A stretch of DNA of 64,000 bases from Affinirhizobium lemnae (GCF_022968395.1 NZ_JALJQZ010000001.1:1-64000); one strand, 5' to 3'; shown: positions 26,459-35,708, counted from the first letter of the stretch. Numbers and translations are program-made. Notes: generated by a model not told the origin, from the letters alone.

Positions 26459-27622
26459 TTACGGGATCGTCGGTTTGGGCCGGTTCGCAAGCTGGCTGGC
26501 TGCCAGTGCATATCCGCCGTTTGCTCCATCGATGAAATGGACATGATTGTGGGAAAGCGGATTGAAAACGAGGCAGGTCATTAGCGCGCTTTCCTGACTG
26601 TGCAGCCCATAGTCACAGATACCATTGCCCTTACCGGTCTCCAGCAGGGCTCGGATTTGCGCCAACTGATGGGCATCCACGTCAAGCGTCATTTTGAGGC
26701 CATCGTCGAATTTGCGAAAGTCCGAATTCTGGGCCACGTCCCGGGCGTACTGACGCGCGTTGAAGCGCCCCAGCGACAGATTGAAACGATAGAGCAGGAT
26801 CGTCAGCCAGATCTGCATCCGGATGGCCCACTTTCGCGCTCCTCTCTTGTCCGATGTCGCCGTTGCGTGTGCTTCCCGCTCAATGCTTTGCTCATTGTAG
26901 CGCAGAGGCGGGCCTTCTTCCGGCACGGGATGGCTCTCCCGGGAGGATTGGCTGGTGATTGATATCAACCTCATCATCAGATCCCGGAACTCGCGCATCG
27001 TCGACGGCGACGTCGGGCTGACGATGAGTGAGACGATCTGACCTCGCTGACTTGGGATCGCGTCCCAGCGGCAGGATAATCCGGTCAGATCCGGCTGGGC
27101 GGCGCTCTCCTCCTCGACGAGAAAGTGTCCCGCCTTCATCTGCTGTTCGGCCCAGCTGGCACCGCCTCCGTTGAACATAGCATACGATACCGAGGGACTT
27201 GCCGCAAACCGCGCAACGCCCACATCGCATCCGGCCTTGCGCACGTCCGTCATTGGAACGAGAGCAACGCGCATATCGAGGCGTAATTCCTCTTGGACCC
27301 AACGACAAACCGAAGCAAGTGCCTGACGTGCATCCAGCCGTTTCGTGGGCGGAATGGCGACAAGGGCGCCGTCTCCGCCGAAGACAAACGGGTAATCCGT
27401 CTCGTCCAACACGTTGAGGATTGCTGATATGACGCTGGCGCCCGCCATGTTCACGTCCTTGTATCGTCCCTCGGCAATCGCCCCTGTCGAACCGACGATA
27501 TCGGCAAGCGCGAGGAACCAGTCGTTGGGAAGAGGGGTGTAGTTTTCCGCATCCGTCACGCCTTCGAACCGCGTCAGAACGGGAAGGGCGGAATAGAAAA
27601 AAGCGTTGCTCTCGGATTGCAT
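26459..27622 (-). CDS. DUF3095 protein, nucleotidyl-cyclase-like fold
   Basis: 387 residues. The N-terminal half resembles a class III cyclase palm: LALADIVGSTGAIAEGRYK with Asp41 and FVFGGDGALVAI with Asp84, in the right spacing for two metal ligands. The usual substrate Lys and Asn/Arg motifs are not evident. The C-terminal half contains helices and a GNGICDYGLHSQESALMTC segment with Cys residues. DUF3095 has no established function that I know. It is 52 bp downstream of the ferredoxin-cyclase gene and likely cotranscribed. It could be an atypical cyclase, a pseudo-cyclase or a regulator. Confidence 0.8.
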   Translation of the reverse strand: MQSESNAFFYSALPVLTRFEGVTDAENYTPLPNDWFLALADIVGSTGAIAEGRYKDVNMAGASVISAILNVLDETDYPFVFGGDGALVAIPPTKRLDARQALASVCRWVQEELRLDMRVALVPMTDVRKAGCDVGVARFAASPSVSYAMFNGGGASWAEQQMKAGHFLVEEESAAQPDLTGLSCRWDAIPSQRGQIVSLIVSPTSPSTMREFRDLMMRLISITSQSSRESHPVPEEGPPLRYNEQSIEREAHATATSDKRGARKWAIRMQIWLTILLYRFNLSLGRFNARQYARDVAQNSDFRKFDDGLKMTLDVDAHQLAQIRALLETGKGNGICDYGLHSQESALMTCLVFNPLSHNHVHFIDGANGGYALAASQLANRPKPTIP

Positions 27623-27674
27623 GAAAAGAGGCTAACATGAACCCTTGGTGGGCGCACGCGCATTCTCTTGTTCA

Positions 27675-29396
27675 TCACGCTGAACCTGGATCCAGATCGA
27701 GACCCTCAAGCGCCTTCCGGACGCCCTTCTCAAACACATAGACCTTGAGCGGTTCGGTTCTTCCACGAACGCTGATTTCGCGACTGGGGATGGAGGAGAA
27801 GTCGAGACCTGCCAGATCGGCAACGGGAGCGGACATTACGAGCTTCGTATCCAGATCCTTGGCAACGGCTTCCAGACGGCTCGCAACGTTCACCGTATCA
27901 CCAATGGCTGTCAGCGTACGAGCATTGCCATAACCCAGAGTTCCGACCACTGCCGGACCCGTATGAATGCCGATTGCAATGCGAAGCGGGTCAGGAAGCT
28001 CGCCCGAAAGCTGCTCGTTCAGGTTTTCGATCCCCTCGATGATGCGGCGCGCGGCGTCCAGCGCCTGTCGACAGGCAAGCTCTTCGGAACCGGTTATGCC
28101 GAACAGCGCCATGGCCCCATCGCCGATGAACTTGTCCATGCGGCCGCCCGCCTGTTCCACGGCCTGCCCGACAACGTTGAAATAGCGGTTCAGGAGAAAA
28201 ACGATATCGAACGGCAGCCGGCTTTCGGTCAGCGTCGTGAAGTTGCGGATATCGCAAAAGAGAACCGCGATTTCACGCTCGCGTCCGGGAATGGCCTCGT
28301 AACTGTCCGGCGCTTCATCCGATGGCGTCTTGGCCATCAGCAAGGGGGTTACGGTAACGGGTCCCGTCGGGCGCAGTTGACAGGCAAGACGTACGCCTTT
28401 GCCGGCCTTGATACGGGAGAGTGTCCGCTCTTCCTGCGGATCGCAGGCTGGAAGATTGTCTTCTCCCTCGATGACCTGAACGCGACATGTCGAACAGCGA
28501 CCCTTGCCCCCGCACACTGCATAGTGAGGACGGCCTGCCATTCGGCTTGCCTCCAGAACGGTATATCCTCGCGGGACACTGATGGCCTCGCCACCCGGAT
28601 ACCGGATGGTAATAAGGTGAGCCCGCTCTCTCAGCCACCGCCAGGCACGAAGCGCAAAGACGCCAAGCACTGAGGCCAGGAAGGTTCCATGCATGGCGAA
28701 GCGAATCCGCATCAGGGTGGCATTCGCATCTGCCGGGAGCGAGGTCGGGTCGTAGTAGCCGCCGGGATAGCCGCTCAGCAGGTAGACAGGCGTTGCCATG
28801 GTCCGTCCCATCTGCACAAAACCTAGCAGGGAGAGCGTCGGTAGAAGAATGCCAATCGTTAGAACACCCGGCCAGATTGCAGAATACCAGGGCCGGTATC
28901 GCAGCCAGAAATGGATGCCGATACAACCGTGCAGCCAGATGACGACCAGCGCCACGGACTGCTTTGCACCGTTGAAGGGCGACTTGCTCCAAAGGGTATG
29001 GACGACCGTCTCGTAGCTGTCCCGCAAGTAAAACAGGGATGATGAGAGGCGGGTTGCGACGATATGATCGATCAAGAGGACCGGTACAAGAAGACCAAGC
29101 GTTATCTGCGCTGCCTCCGACCATGGCATCGCAAGGCTACGGCGCATGTAAAGCGAACCGAGCACGAGAATGATGTGAACGATGAAGGAGCCGTAGAGGA
29201 GGGTCGAGCCGATCTTGTTGCGCCAGATCGGCAAGAACCAGCGGCGGGCGTAATCTGCCATCTCGACCGAGATCAGACCGAACACATGGTTGGTCATATG
29301 CATTGCGAGGAAGGTGAAGATGATCAGGCCCGACAGGAGGCGTGCGCGCCGCAACTGGCGCTCCGTCACTATTGATCGTATCGCCCCAGCGGCCAT
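27675..29396 (-). CDS. Membrane cytochrome b-like / 2Fe-2S ferredoxin / class III cyclase fusion
   Basis: 573 residues from the ATG at 29396 (GAGG upstream). Residues ~20-255 hold about six membrane helices with His33, His37, His74, His111, His133, His156, His162 and His236, suggestive of haem ligation. Residues ~260-350 are a 2Fe-2S ferredoxin with Cys295, Cys301, Cys304 and Cys339. Residues ~372-545 are a class III cyclase: VLFCDIRNFTTL (Asp382), KFIGDGAMALFG (Asp426) and AIGDTVNVASRLEA. The order suggests a quinone- or redox-controlled adenylate cyclase. Part of the six-gene module. Confidence 0.87.
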   Translation of the reverse strand: MAAGAIRSIVTERQLRRARLLSGLIIFTFLAMHMTNHVFGLISVEMADYARRWFLPIWRNKIGSTLLYGSFIVHIILVLGSLYMRRSLAMPWSEAAQITLGLLVPVLLIDHIVATRLSSSLFYLRDSYETVVHTLWSKSPFNGAKQSVALVVIWLHGCIGIHFWLRYRPWYSAIWPGVLTIGILLPTLSLLGFVQMGRTMATPVYLLSGYPGGYYDPTSLPADANATLMRIRFAMHGTFLASVLGVFALRAWRWLRERAHLITIRYPGGEAISVPRGYTVLEASRMAGRPHYAVCGGKGRCSTCRVQVIEGEDNLPACDPQEERTLSRIKAGKGVRLACQLRPTGPVTVTPLLMAKTPSDEAPDSYEAIPGREREIAVLFCDIRNFTTLTESRLPFDIVFLLNRYFNVVGQAVEQAGGRMDKFIGDGAMALFGITGSEELACRQALDAARRIIEGIENLNEQLSGELPDPLRIAIGIHTGPAVVGTLGYGNARTLTAIGDTVNVASRLEAVAKDLDTKLVMSAPVADLAGLDFSSIPSREISVRGRTEPLKVYVFEKGVRKALEGLDLDPGSA

Positions 29397-29556
29397 GCAT
29401 CCTCGACTCGTCGGTCCATACTCGATGCTGAAATGGCAGCTTTGCGGTCCGGTGTAAACGTCCGGGCCTGCGACCACATCAATGGATTTTACTTGTCTTT
29501 GGTAATTCCGTCGAAAGGGTGGCGGGATTGGGGGCGAAAACTGATTGGGTTTTGAC

Positions 29557-30387
29557 CTAAAGTGAGATGACCATTCCGTCGCGGGCGGCGAAGGTGTTGG
29601 TAAAATATTCCTGCGCCAGACGTTCCATCAAAGCCATTTCATTGTCAGTACGTGAAGGCGCGTGGTGAAAAAGAGCAAGTTTTTTCGTCTTGGCCAGATC
29701 GGCCAACTTGACCGCCTGCTCCCAACTGGAGTGTCCGAAGCCGCAATAGCGCTGCATTTCGGCATCGGTAAATGCCGAATCGTATATGGCGAGGTCTGCC
29801 CCTTGCATCATTTCGAGAGCAACGGGATCCAGCTTGCCAGGCACATGTTCAAGATCGAAGACGAGAGCCACCGCCCGTCCCTCCCATTCAACGCGATAAC
29901 CGACGCAACCACCTGGATGGTTGAGGGAAAAGGTTCTGAGCGTGATACCGGGGCGCGGCGTCAGGACATTGCCGGGAGTGAAATCCCTGAATGCCAGCGA
30001 GGCCTTGCAGATATCCAGCTTGATGGGGAAGAAGGGAGGACTGATGAACTGCTTGATCATCTCCTCCGTCGTCATCACGCCGTGCAGATGCCCGGACCAC
30101 ATGTTGACGATGGTGCTTGGCAGGTACATCGGCTTGAAAAAAGGCAGGCCAATGATGTGGTCATAGTGGGCATGGGTGAAAAACAGATCCACTTCCGGTG
30201 TATTCTCGGCCAGCATATCAAGGCCCGCTTCGCGGATGCCAGAGCCGGCATCGAAGATCAGCCTGTGCGTCCCGCAGCGGACCTCCACGCAGGCTGTGTT
30301 CCCACCATATTCGATGAAGTCTGGTCCTGAGACCGGAACGCTGCCTCGCGTTCCCCAGAACTTTACCTGAAACACGTCTTTCTTCAT
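29557..30387 (-). CDS. MBL-fold metallo-hydrolase, possible cyclic-nucleotide phosphodiesterase
   Basis: 276 residues from the ATG at 30387. N-terminal KFWGTRGSVPVSG, EYGGNTACVEV and FDAGSGIR, metal-binding TH72AH74YD76H77, later His in NHPGGCVGYRVEW, FDLEH and ALFHHAPSRTD. This subgroup includes phosphodiesterase-type hydrolases (PhnP/RNase Z-like). As first gene of a cluster with several nucleotidyl cyclases it could hydrolyse their product, but that is inference from neighbourhood. The gap to the next gene is 160 bp. Confidence 0.8.
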   Translation of the reverse strand: MKKDVFQVKFWGTRGSVPVSGPDFIEYGGNTACVEVRCGTHRLIFDAGSGIREAGLDMLAENTPEVDLFFTHAHYDHIIGLPFFKPMYLPSTIVNMWSGHLHGVMTTEEMIKQFISPPFFPIKLDICKASLAFRDFTPGNVLTPRPGITLRTFSLNHPGGCVGYRVEWEGRAVALVFDLEHVPGKLDPVALEMMQGADLAIYDSAFTDAEMQRYCGFGHSSWEQAVKLADLAKTKKLALFHHAPSRTDNEMALMERLAQEYFTNTFAARDGMVISL

Positions 30388-30428
30388 CAATCCTGTCGAT
30401 TTCTGACCACACACAGACAACGGTGCCA

Positions 30429-30445
30429 GAAAGTTATGAACTTTC
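30429..30445. promoter_or_regulatory. Palindrome upstream of the cyclic-nucleotide cluster
   Basis: GAAAGTT-ATG-AACTTTC, perfect 7-bp arms, 42 bp upstream of the MBL start. Candidate operator controlling the first gene of the cluster. No matching regulator identified. Confidence 0.4.
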
Positions 30446-30612
30446 AGCTAGCCAAGGCTCTTTTGACTTGGAATGCAAGTCCTGACCGCGCCTAGTTTGT
30501 ATTTAGGATGGGTGATTTAGCGATTCTCAGCCTGAAATTGCAAATATCTCGGCCAGCTCAACGCTGATCACATTTCCGTGCAGGTACACGTGGTTCTGGA
30601 AAAGGAGAGTAA

Positions 30613-30688
30613 TGGTGCCGCTTACGTGACTCGAACACGTGACCCCGTCATTACGAATGACGTGCTCTACCGACTGAGCTAAAGCGGC
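30613..30688 (-). tRNA. tRNA-Thr (anticodon CGT)
   Basis: The minus strand reads GCCGCTTTAGCTCAGTCGGT... with acceptor GCCGCTT/AAGCGGC, anticodon stem CGTCA/TGACG, loop TTCGTAA giving CGT, T-loop TTCGAGT and an encoded 3' CCA. 76 nt. All arms pair. Confidence 0.97.
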
Positions 30689-30905
30689 CCGGCGAACTGT
30701 CCGTTCGCTGTGTGAAGCGGCTGATACAGCGAATGAAAACAGATTTCAAGCATCATCTAGTATCTTTTTCGCTGTGGGGTGATCATCCGCGGAAGGCTCC
30801 TGCCCTCAGTCACCATTCGAATGGTGGGCGACGCTTGCAGTTCCCGCGGCAAGAGGTTACCGAAAGGTAAAGCAAGGCCAGTGCGATAGATAAGAAGGAA
30901 ATTTC

Positions 30906-32099
30906 GTGAGCGGTTTGGAAACGGCAATCCGGAATGCGCTCTCGCGCTCAGATCGCAACGATCCCAGCACCCGTGCACGCATTTATCAATCTGCCCGGCA
31001 GGCGCTTGATGCTGGCCTTAAAAGGCAGGACATTACCGATGCCGAGGTCATCGTTGCTCAACAGGCGCGGCTTGAGGAACTGATCCTCCAGATCGAAAGC
31101 GAGGAAGAGGCAAGGAGTACGCAAGCAATTCCCGATCTGCTGGCCGAGCCCTATCTCGATATAGCCCCGGGCGCTCCGATGCCTTCGCCCAATTCGGCGG
31201 AAGCAACCTCCCTTGGCGGTCAGACGCGTGATCGGGCGACATCGCCTTCGGTTTCGCAAAAGGTAGATGAAGATTTCTCTGCAATGCGCGCTGAGCCGAG
31301 CCAAGACAGGCTCGCACCCAACCCCGCGGCGGCTGCGCCCCGGCAACAGAAACAGGGATTGTTCAAGCGCAAACGCCGACCCGTTGCGCCGGCTGCGCCT
31401 GTTTTAGACACAGCGCCCCTCGTTCCAGGGGAGCAGCGCAAGCGCCGCAAAAGGGGGCTGATATCGCGCCTTTTCATCTATCTCATTTTCTCCACCTTCA
31501 TCGCAATGGGGGGCTGGTGGGCCTATACGGCGGGCCTGTTCATGACGGCAGCCGAGCGCGACACCAGCGTACCCAATCCTCCGGCATCGGTTCGGGAGGA
31601 GGATTTCTCTGGTGCTCCATCCAACGCCATGGACCCGAAGCAGGGGTTTTCCGCAGACTGGCTTGAAATCTACGGTAATACGCTGAAGGGCAAGGTGACG
31701 TCTGGAACGCAGGCCAAGGCAGAAACCATCGCTATGGCCGATGGACCGGCTTTGCGCATAACGTCGGCATCGCCGGATGCCGCAGGAGATGTCGGGATCG
31801 AAGTACCGGTCGAAGTCCTGCGTGAATTGGCGGGCAAGACCTCGACAATCGCGCTGACCCTGCAGGCAGGAGCCGACCAATCGGTGCAGCTTGCTGTACG
31901 GTGCGAATTCTCGAGTCTGGGGAACTGCAGCCGCCACCGGGTGATGGCGACGCAGGAACGTTCCGATACGCTGTTTCGCGTGACATTTGACAAGACGTTG
32001 GCTCCAACGCAACCCGGTCGCATCCTGATCAATAGCGATATTCTTGGCTCCCGCCAGCCGATCGTCGTCTATTCGATCCGGGTGCTTCCAGGCCAATAG
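30906..32099 (+). CDS. Single-pass membrane protein, conserved hypothetical
   Basis: 397 residues from a GTG start with AAGGAA upstream. An N-terminal helical ~70 residues (SGLETAIRNALSRSD...), then a disordered Pro/Ala/Gln linker, a basic patch (EQRKRRKRGL) and one membrane helix (LISRLFIYLIFSTFIAMGGW, ~186-205). An extracytoplasmic C-terminal half rich in beta strands follows, with two Cys near residues 336-345. The layout suggests an inner-membrane protein with a periplasmic beta-sandwich. I do not recognise a function; similar rhizobial proteins are uncharacterised. Downstream is the convergent ppk2 with a 12-bp gap. Confidence 0.75.
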   Translation: MSGLETAIRNALSRSDRNDPSTRARIYQSARQALDAGLKRQDITDAEVIVAQQARLEELILQIESEEEARSTQAIPDLLAEPYLDIAPGAPMPSPNSAEATSLGGQTRDRATSPSVSQKVDEDFSAMRAEPSQDRLAPNPAAAAPRQQKQGLFKRKRRPVAPAAPVLDTAPLVPGEQRKRRKRGLISRLFIYLIFSTFIAMGGWWAYTAGLFMTAAERDTSVPNPPASVREEDFSGAPSNAMDPKQGFSADWLEIYGNTLKGKVTSGTQAKAETIAMADGPALRITSASPDAAGDVGIEVPVEVLRELAGKTSTIALTLQAGADQSVQLAVRCEFSSLGNCSRHRVMATQERSDTLFRVTFDKTLAPTQPGRILINSDILGSRQPIVVYSIRVLPGQ

Positions 32100-32111
32100 T
32101 TAAGGTCGCAT

Positions 32112-32990
32112 CTATAGGTCCTCGGCCCCGAAGCTGAGAATCTTGTTGTCGATTTCGCCAATCGCTTTCTTGTCTTTGCCATCATATTCGATCGTCAATA
32201 GAATATGCCGGATAATGTTGAGGCGCGCGCGGCGCTTATCGTTGGCTCTGACAACGGTCCAGGGTGCAAATTTGGTATGCGTTTTCTCGATCATCAGATC
32301 GCGCATCTGCGTGTAGTCTTTCCACTTGGTCAGGGCCGCGATATCCATCGGCGAAAGTTTCCAGGTCTTCAGCGGATTATGCCTGCGGTCGTGGAAGCGC
32401 TTCAGCTGCATTTCCCGCCCGATGTTCAGCCAGAATTTGAAGAAGTGGATCTTGTCGTCCACGATCAGTTGCTCGAAGCTCGGAACCACTCTCAGAAAAT
32501 GCTTGTGCTCTTCCGGAGAGCAGAAACCCATGACCGGCTCGACGCCAGCCCGGTTATACCAGGATCGGTCGAACAGAACCATTTCGCCCTTTGTCGGGAA
32601 ATGCGTGACGTAGCGCTGGAAATACCACTGACCGGCTTCCGTCTCCGTAGGCTTGGTCAGAGCGACGACACGCGCATAGCGAGGGTTGAGCGCACTGTGG
32701 ATTGAAAAGATCGAGCCACCTTTGCCGGCCGCATCGCGTCCTTCGAAGAGCGCCATGATCCGCTGCCCGGTCTGCCGCATGGAGATCTGCGCCTTCACGA
32801 GCTCGATCTGCAACGCCGTCAACTCATCGTCGTAGTCTTCGCTTTTCAGCTTCTTCTTGTAGGGGAAGTTGCCGGATGTCAGCGCAGCTTCATCGATCCA
32901 GTCGGGCAGTTTTGGATCATCGATATCGAAAACACGCAACTTCCCTCCGATATCCAGTTCTACTGCGCGGCTTCCCTCAGAATCGACCAT
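32112..32990 (-). CDS. ppk2: Polyphosphate kinase 2
   Basis: 292 residues from the ATG at 32990 (GGAGGACAGG upstream). PPK2 signatures: Walker [33 protein letters not shown] as Walker B region, [17 protein letters not shown] lid, and [19 protein letters not shown]2 uses polyphosphate to phosphorylate nucleoside di- or monophosphates. Adjacent to phoR (divergent, ~170 bp), which fits phosphate-related physiology. Class within PPK2 is not decided here. Confidence 0.92.
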   Translation of the reverse strand: MVDSEGSRAVELDIGGKLRVFDIDDPKLPDWIDEAALTSGNFPYKKKLKSEDYDDELTALQIELVKAQISMRQTGQRIMALFEGRDAAGKGGSIFSIHSALNPRYARVVALTKPTETEAGQWYFQRYVTHFPTKGEMVLFDRSWYNRAGVEPVMGFCSPEEHKHFLRVVPSFEQLIVDDKIHFFKFWLNIGREMQLKRFHDRRHNPLKTWKLSPMDIAALTKWKDYTQMRDLMIEKTHTKFAPWTVVRANDKRRARLNIIRHILLTIEYDGKDKKAIGEIDNKILSFGAEDL

Positions 32991-33162
32991 GCCTGTCCTC
33001 CAGATTGCTGACACCAACATTCAACGGAAGTCTTGTCTCTTTGATCCGCTTTGCAAGTCCTAGAACAATTTTTTCCTTATCGCGCCAACCAGCAATGTAT
33101 AAATGTATATCTGTCATACGGATCGGCTATCTCCAGCAATCGGGTTGCGGGGGAGGTGACTG

Positions 33163-34431
33163 ATGGTAGAGATAGGATCGAGCGGGGAGGCGCAGAGCTG
33201 GATGGAGGAAATCGGCAAGCGCTTACGACAGGGCTGGATCGTCATCGCCGTGGCAACGCTTCTGGCAACTGTCGCTCTGCTCGCACACGTATCGACCGGA
33301 CTTGTCCTGACAAGCTGGATCCTTCTCTTCTTTGCGGTTCTCACACTTCCGGGTGCAGACAGCAGACCGGTCGAATTACCGACTGTCGCGCTTTCCGAAA
33401 CGCCTGCGCTACCGTCACCGATTGAACTTGGAAGCATGTTCGAGGCCATCGACATGCCGGTGATCCTGCTCGGTGCCGATGGCAACATCCTGTATATTAA
33501 CGCGGCAGCATCAAAAGCCTTTGGCGATCTGGCGCGTGGTCAGCACCTCTCGGCACGTCTGCGCTCTCCGGGCATTCTGGACATGGTTCGCGAGACGATG
33601 CGCACGAACCTTCCGAACCAGATTGAGCATTCAGAGCGTCTTCCCTCCGAGCGCGTCTACATCGCGCGGATCGCGCCGATCCCTGCAATCGAAGCTTTGC
33701 CAGGACGGCTTTACGCCTTGTCCTTCCGGGATGTCTCGGATCTCAGGAGCCTTGATCGGATGCGGTCGGATTTCGTGGCGAATGCGAGCCACGAACTGCG
33801 CACGCCTCTGGCATCCTTGCGCGGCTTCATCGAAACCCTTCAGGGACCGGCGAAGGGTGACGCGGCAGCGCATGAGCGCTTTCTTGCCATCATGCTGGAT
33901 CAGGCAACGCGCATGAGCCGCCTTGTTGACGATCTGCTTTCGCTCTCTCGACTGGAAGTAAAATCCCACATCGCTCCGGAAAAGTGCATCGATTTAGTAC
34001 CCTTGGTCAAACATGTTTGTGATACGCTGGCGCCACTTGCGGAGGATCTCGGCGTAGAGATGCGTCTCGAGATCCCTGATGGAAACGTGGAAGTGACGGG
34101 CGATCGCGACGAACTCGTACAGGTCATCGAGAACCTTGTGGAAAATGCCTGCAAATACGGTCAGGACGGGAAGATCATTGATGTCTATCTGCGGCGAGAC
34201 GAGAACGAACGCGTCGAATTCGGTGTAATCGACCGCGGGCCCGGTATTCCGGCGGAGCATGTTCCTCGCTTGACGGAGCGTTTTTACCGCGTGAGCGTCG
34301 CCGACAGCCGATCCAAAAAAGGCACGGGCCTTGGTCTCGCAATCGTCAAGCACATCCTTACCCGACATCGTGCTCGTCTGATCGTCAGGTCGGAACTGGG
34401 CAAGGGGACTGAGTTTACCGTCCGATTTTGA
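33163..34431 (+). CDS. phoR: PhoR, phosphate-regulon sensor histidine kinase
   Basis: 422 residues. Two membrane helices (~24-62), a PAS domain (~92-195), HisKA with His210 (ANASHELRTP), and HATPase_c with N-box ENLVENACKYG, DRGPGIP and GTGLGLAIV. With PhoB at 40284 it forms the low-phosphate two-component pair, normally restrained by the Pst transporter and PhoU. GGGGGAGG precedes the ATG. It is separated from pstS by a PHO-box region. Confidence 0.92.
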   Translation: MVEIGSSGEAQSWMEEIGKRLRQGWIVIAVATLLATVALLAHVSTGLVLTSWILLFFAVLTLPGADSRPVELPTVALSETPALPSPIELGSMFEAIDMPVILLGADGNILYINAAASKAFGDLARGQHLSARLRSPGILDMVRETMRTNLPNQIEHSERLPSERVYIARIAPIPAIEALPGRLYALSFRDVSDLRSLDRMRSDFVANASHELRTPLASLRGFIETLQGPAKGDAAAHERFLAIMLDQATRMSRLVDDLLSLSRLEVKSHIAPEKCIDLVPLVKHVCDTLAPLAEDLGVEMRLEIPDGNVEVTGDRDELVQVIENLVENACKYGQDGKIIDVYLRRDENERVEFGVIDRGPGIPAEHVPRLTERFYRVSVADSRSKKGTGLGLAIVKHILTRHRARLIVRSELGKGTEFTVRF

Positions 34432-34493
34432 CGATGCTTTCATGATACCTCAGGTCATTGGATAAAAAAATATATAAAATTCATATACTTAAT

Positions 34494-34522
34494 CTGTCAT
34501 AAATGTTTCATTGAACTGACAT
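34494..34522 (+). promoter_or_regulatory. Triple PHO box upstream of pstS
   Basis: Three 7-bp direct repeats with 4-bp spacers: CTGTCAT-AAAT-GTTTCAT-TGAA-CTGACAT. This matches the PhoB-binding CTGTCAT-N4 pattern. It lies 115 bp upstream of the pstS start. Confidence 0.85.
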
Positions 34523-34637
34523 AAAAGGATTGTGCTCCGGCAGCTAAGAGAGGCACGCCGAAGTGCTGGCCAAGTAAGAGCCAGCAGAAGGCAGCGTCCA
34601 TTCAAACCCCCTATCGGGCCCCTATCGGGAGATGATT

Positions 34638-35672
34638 ATGACCGTTCTGAAACTTACCGCAGCTGCTTTGGTTGCTTCCGTTGCATTCGCCGGTGCAGCC
34701 TCCGCGCGCGACCAGATCCAGATCGCTGGCTCCTCCACTGTTCTTCCCTACGCCAAGATTGTTGCCGAGACCTTTGGCGAAACCTTCACCAACTTCAAGA
34801 CGCCTGTCGTCGAGTCTGGCGGTTCGGGTGCCGGCCTCAAGGAATTCTGCAAGGGCGTTGGTGAAGCGACAATCGACATCGCGAACTCTTCGCGTCCGAT
34901 CAACAAGAGCGAAGTTGAAGCCTGCAAGGCCGCTGGCGTTACCGAAATTCAGGAAGTTCGCATCGGTTACGATGGCATCGTATTCGCAGCCGACTCCGGC
35001 AATGGCGACATGAAGATCGAGCCGAAGGACCTCTACAAGGCTCTCGCAGCGGAAGTCGTGGTCGATGGCAAGCTCGTCGCCAATCCTTACAAGAACTGGT
35101 CCGACATCAACCCGACGCTGCCGAAGGGCCCGATCGCCGCTTACATTCCGGGCTCCAAGCACGGCACGCGCGAAGTCTTCGAAGAGAAGATCATGGCTGA
35201 AGGCTGCAAGAAAGCTGGCGCTGCCGATGTCATCAAGGCTGCAATCACCGATGCCAAGCAGGCAGCTGCCAAGTGCGTGGCAATCCGCAAGGACGGCGTG
35301 GCTGTTGATATCGACGGCGACTACACGGAAACGCTGGCCCGTATCTCGGCCAACAAGACCGGCCTCGGCGTATTCGGTCTCGCATTCTATGAAAACAACA
35401 TGGACAAGCTAAAGGTTGCAACGGTTGAGGGGGTTGTTCCGTCGACTGAAACCATCTCCTCCGGCAAATATCCGGTATCCCGTCCGCTGTTCTTCTACGT
35501 CAAAAAGGCGCATCTGGGCGTGATCCCGGGCCTTAAGGAATATGTTGAGTTCTTCACCTCCGACGCAATGGTCGGCCCTGATTCCCCGCTGGCAGAATAC
35601 GGCCTCGTTGCCGCTCCTGATGCGCAGCGCGAGCAGGTACGCAAGGATTTCGCTGCCGGCAAAACCATGTAA
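34638..35672 (+). CDS. pstS: PstS, periplasmic phosphate-binding protein
   Basis: 344 residues. The signal peptide LKLTAAALVASVAFAGAASA precedes the mature start RDQIQIAGSSTVLPYAKI, with GSGAGLKEFCKG and IDIANSSRPI phosphate-contact segments, and GSKHGTREVF. It captures phosphate for PstCAB. GGGAG at 34627 favours the ATG at 34638 over 34632. Under the PHO box. A hairpin between pstS and pstC may keep PstS more abundant. Confidence 0.95.
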   Translation: MTVLKLTAAALVASVAFAGAASARDQIQIAGSSTVLPYAKIVAETFGETFTNFKTPVVESGGSGAGLKEFCKGVGEATIDIANSSRPINKSEVEACKAAGVTEIQEVRIGYDGIVFAADSGNGDMKIEPKDLYKALAAEVVVDGKLVANPYKNWSDINPTLPKGPIAAYIPGSKHGTREVFEEKIMAEGCKKAGAADVIKAAITDAKQAAAKCVAIRKDGVAVDIDGDYTETLARISANKTGLGVFGLAFYENNMDKLKVATVEGVVPSTETISSGKYPVSRPLFFYVKKAHLGVIPGLKEYVEFFTSDAMVGPDSPLAEYGLVAAPDAQREQVRKDFAAGKTM

Positions 35673-35683
35673 TCAGGTCACGG

Positions 35684-35708
35684 GGGCTGGCGGATCGACC
35701 GCCAGCCC
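35684..35708 (+). other. Hairpin between pstS and pstC
   Basis: GGGCTGGCGG and CCGCCAGCCC form a perfect 10-bp stem with a 5-base loop, 11 bp after the pstS stop. There is no U-tract, so partial attenuation or 3'-end stabilisation is more likely than full termination. Confidence 0.6.
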
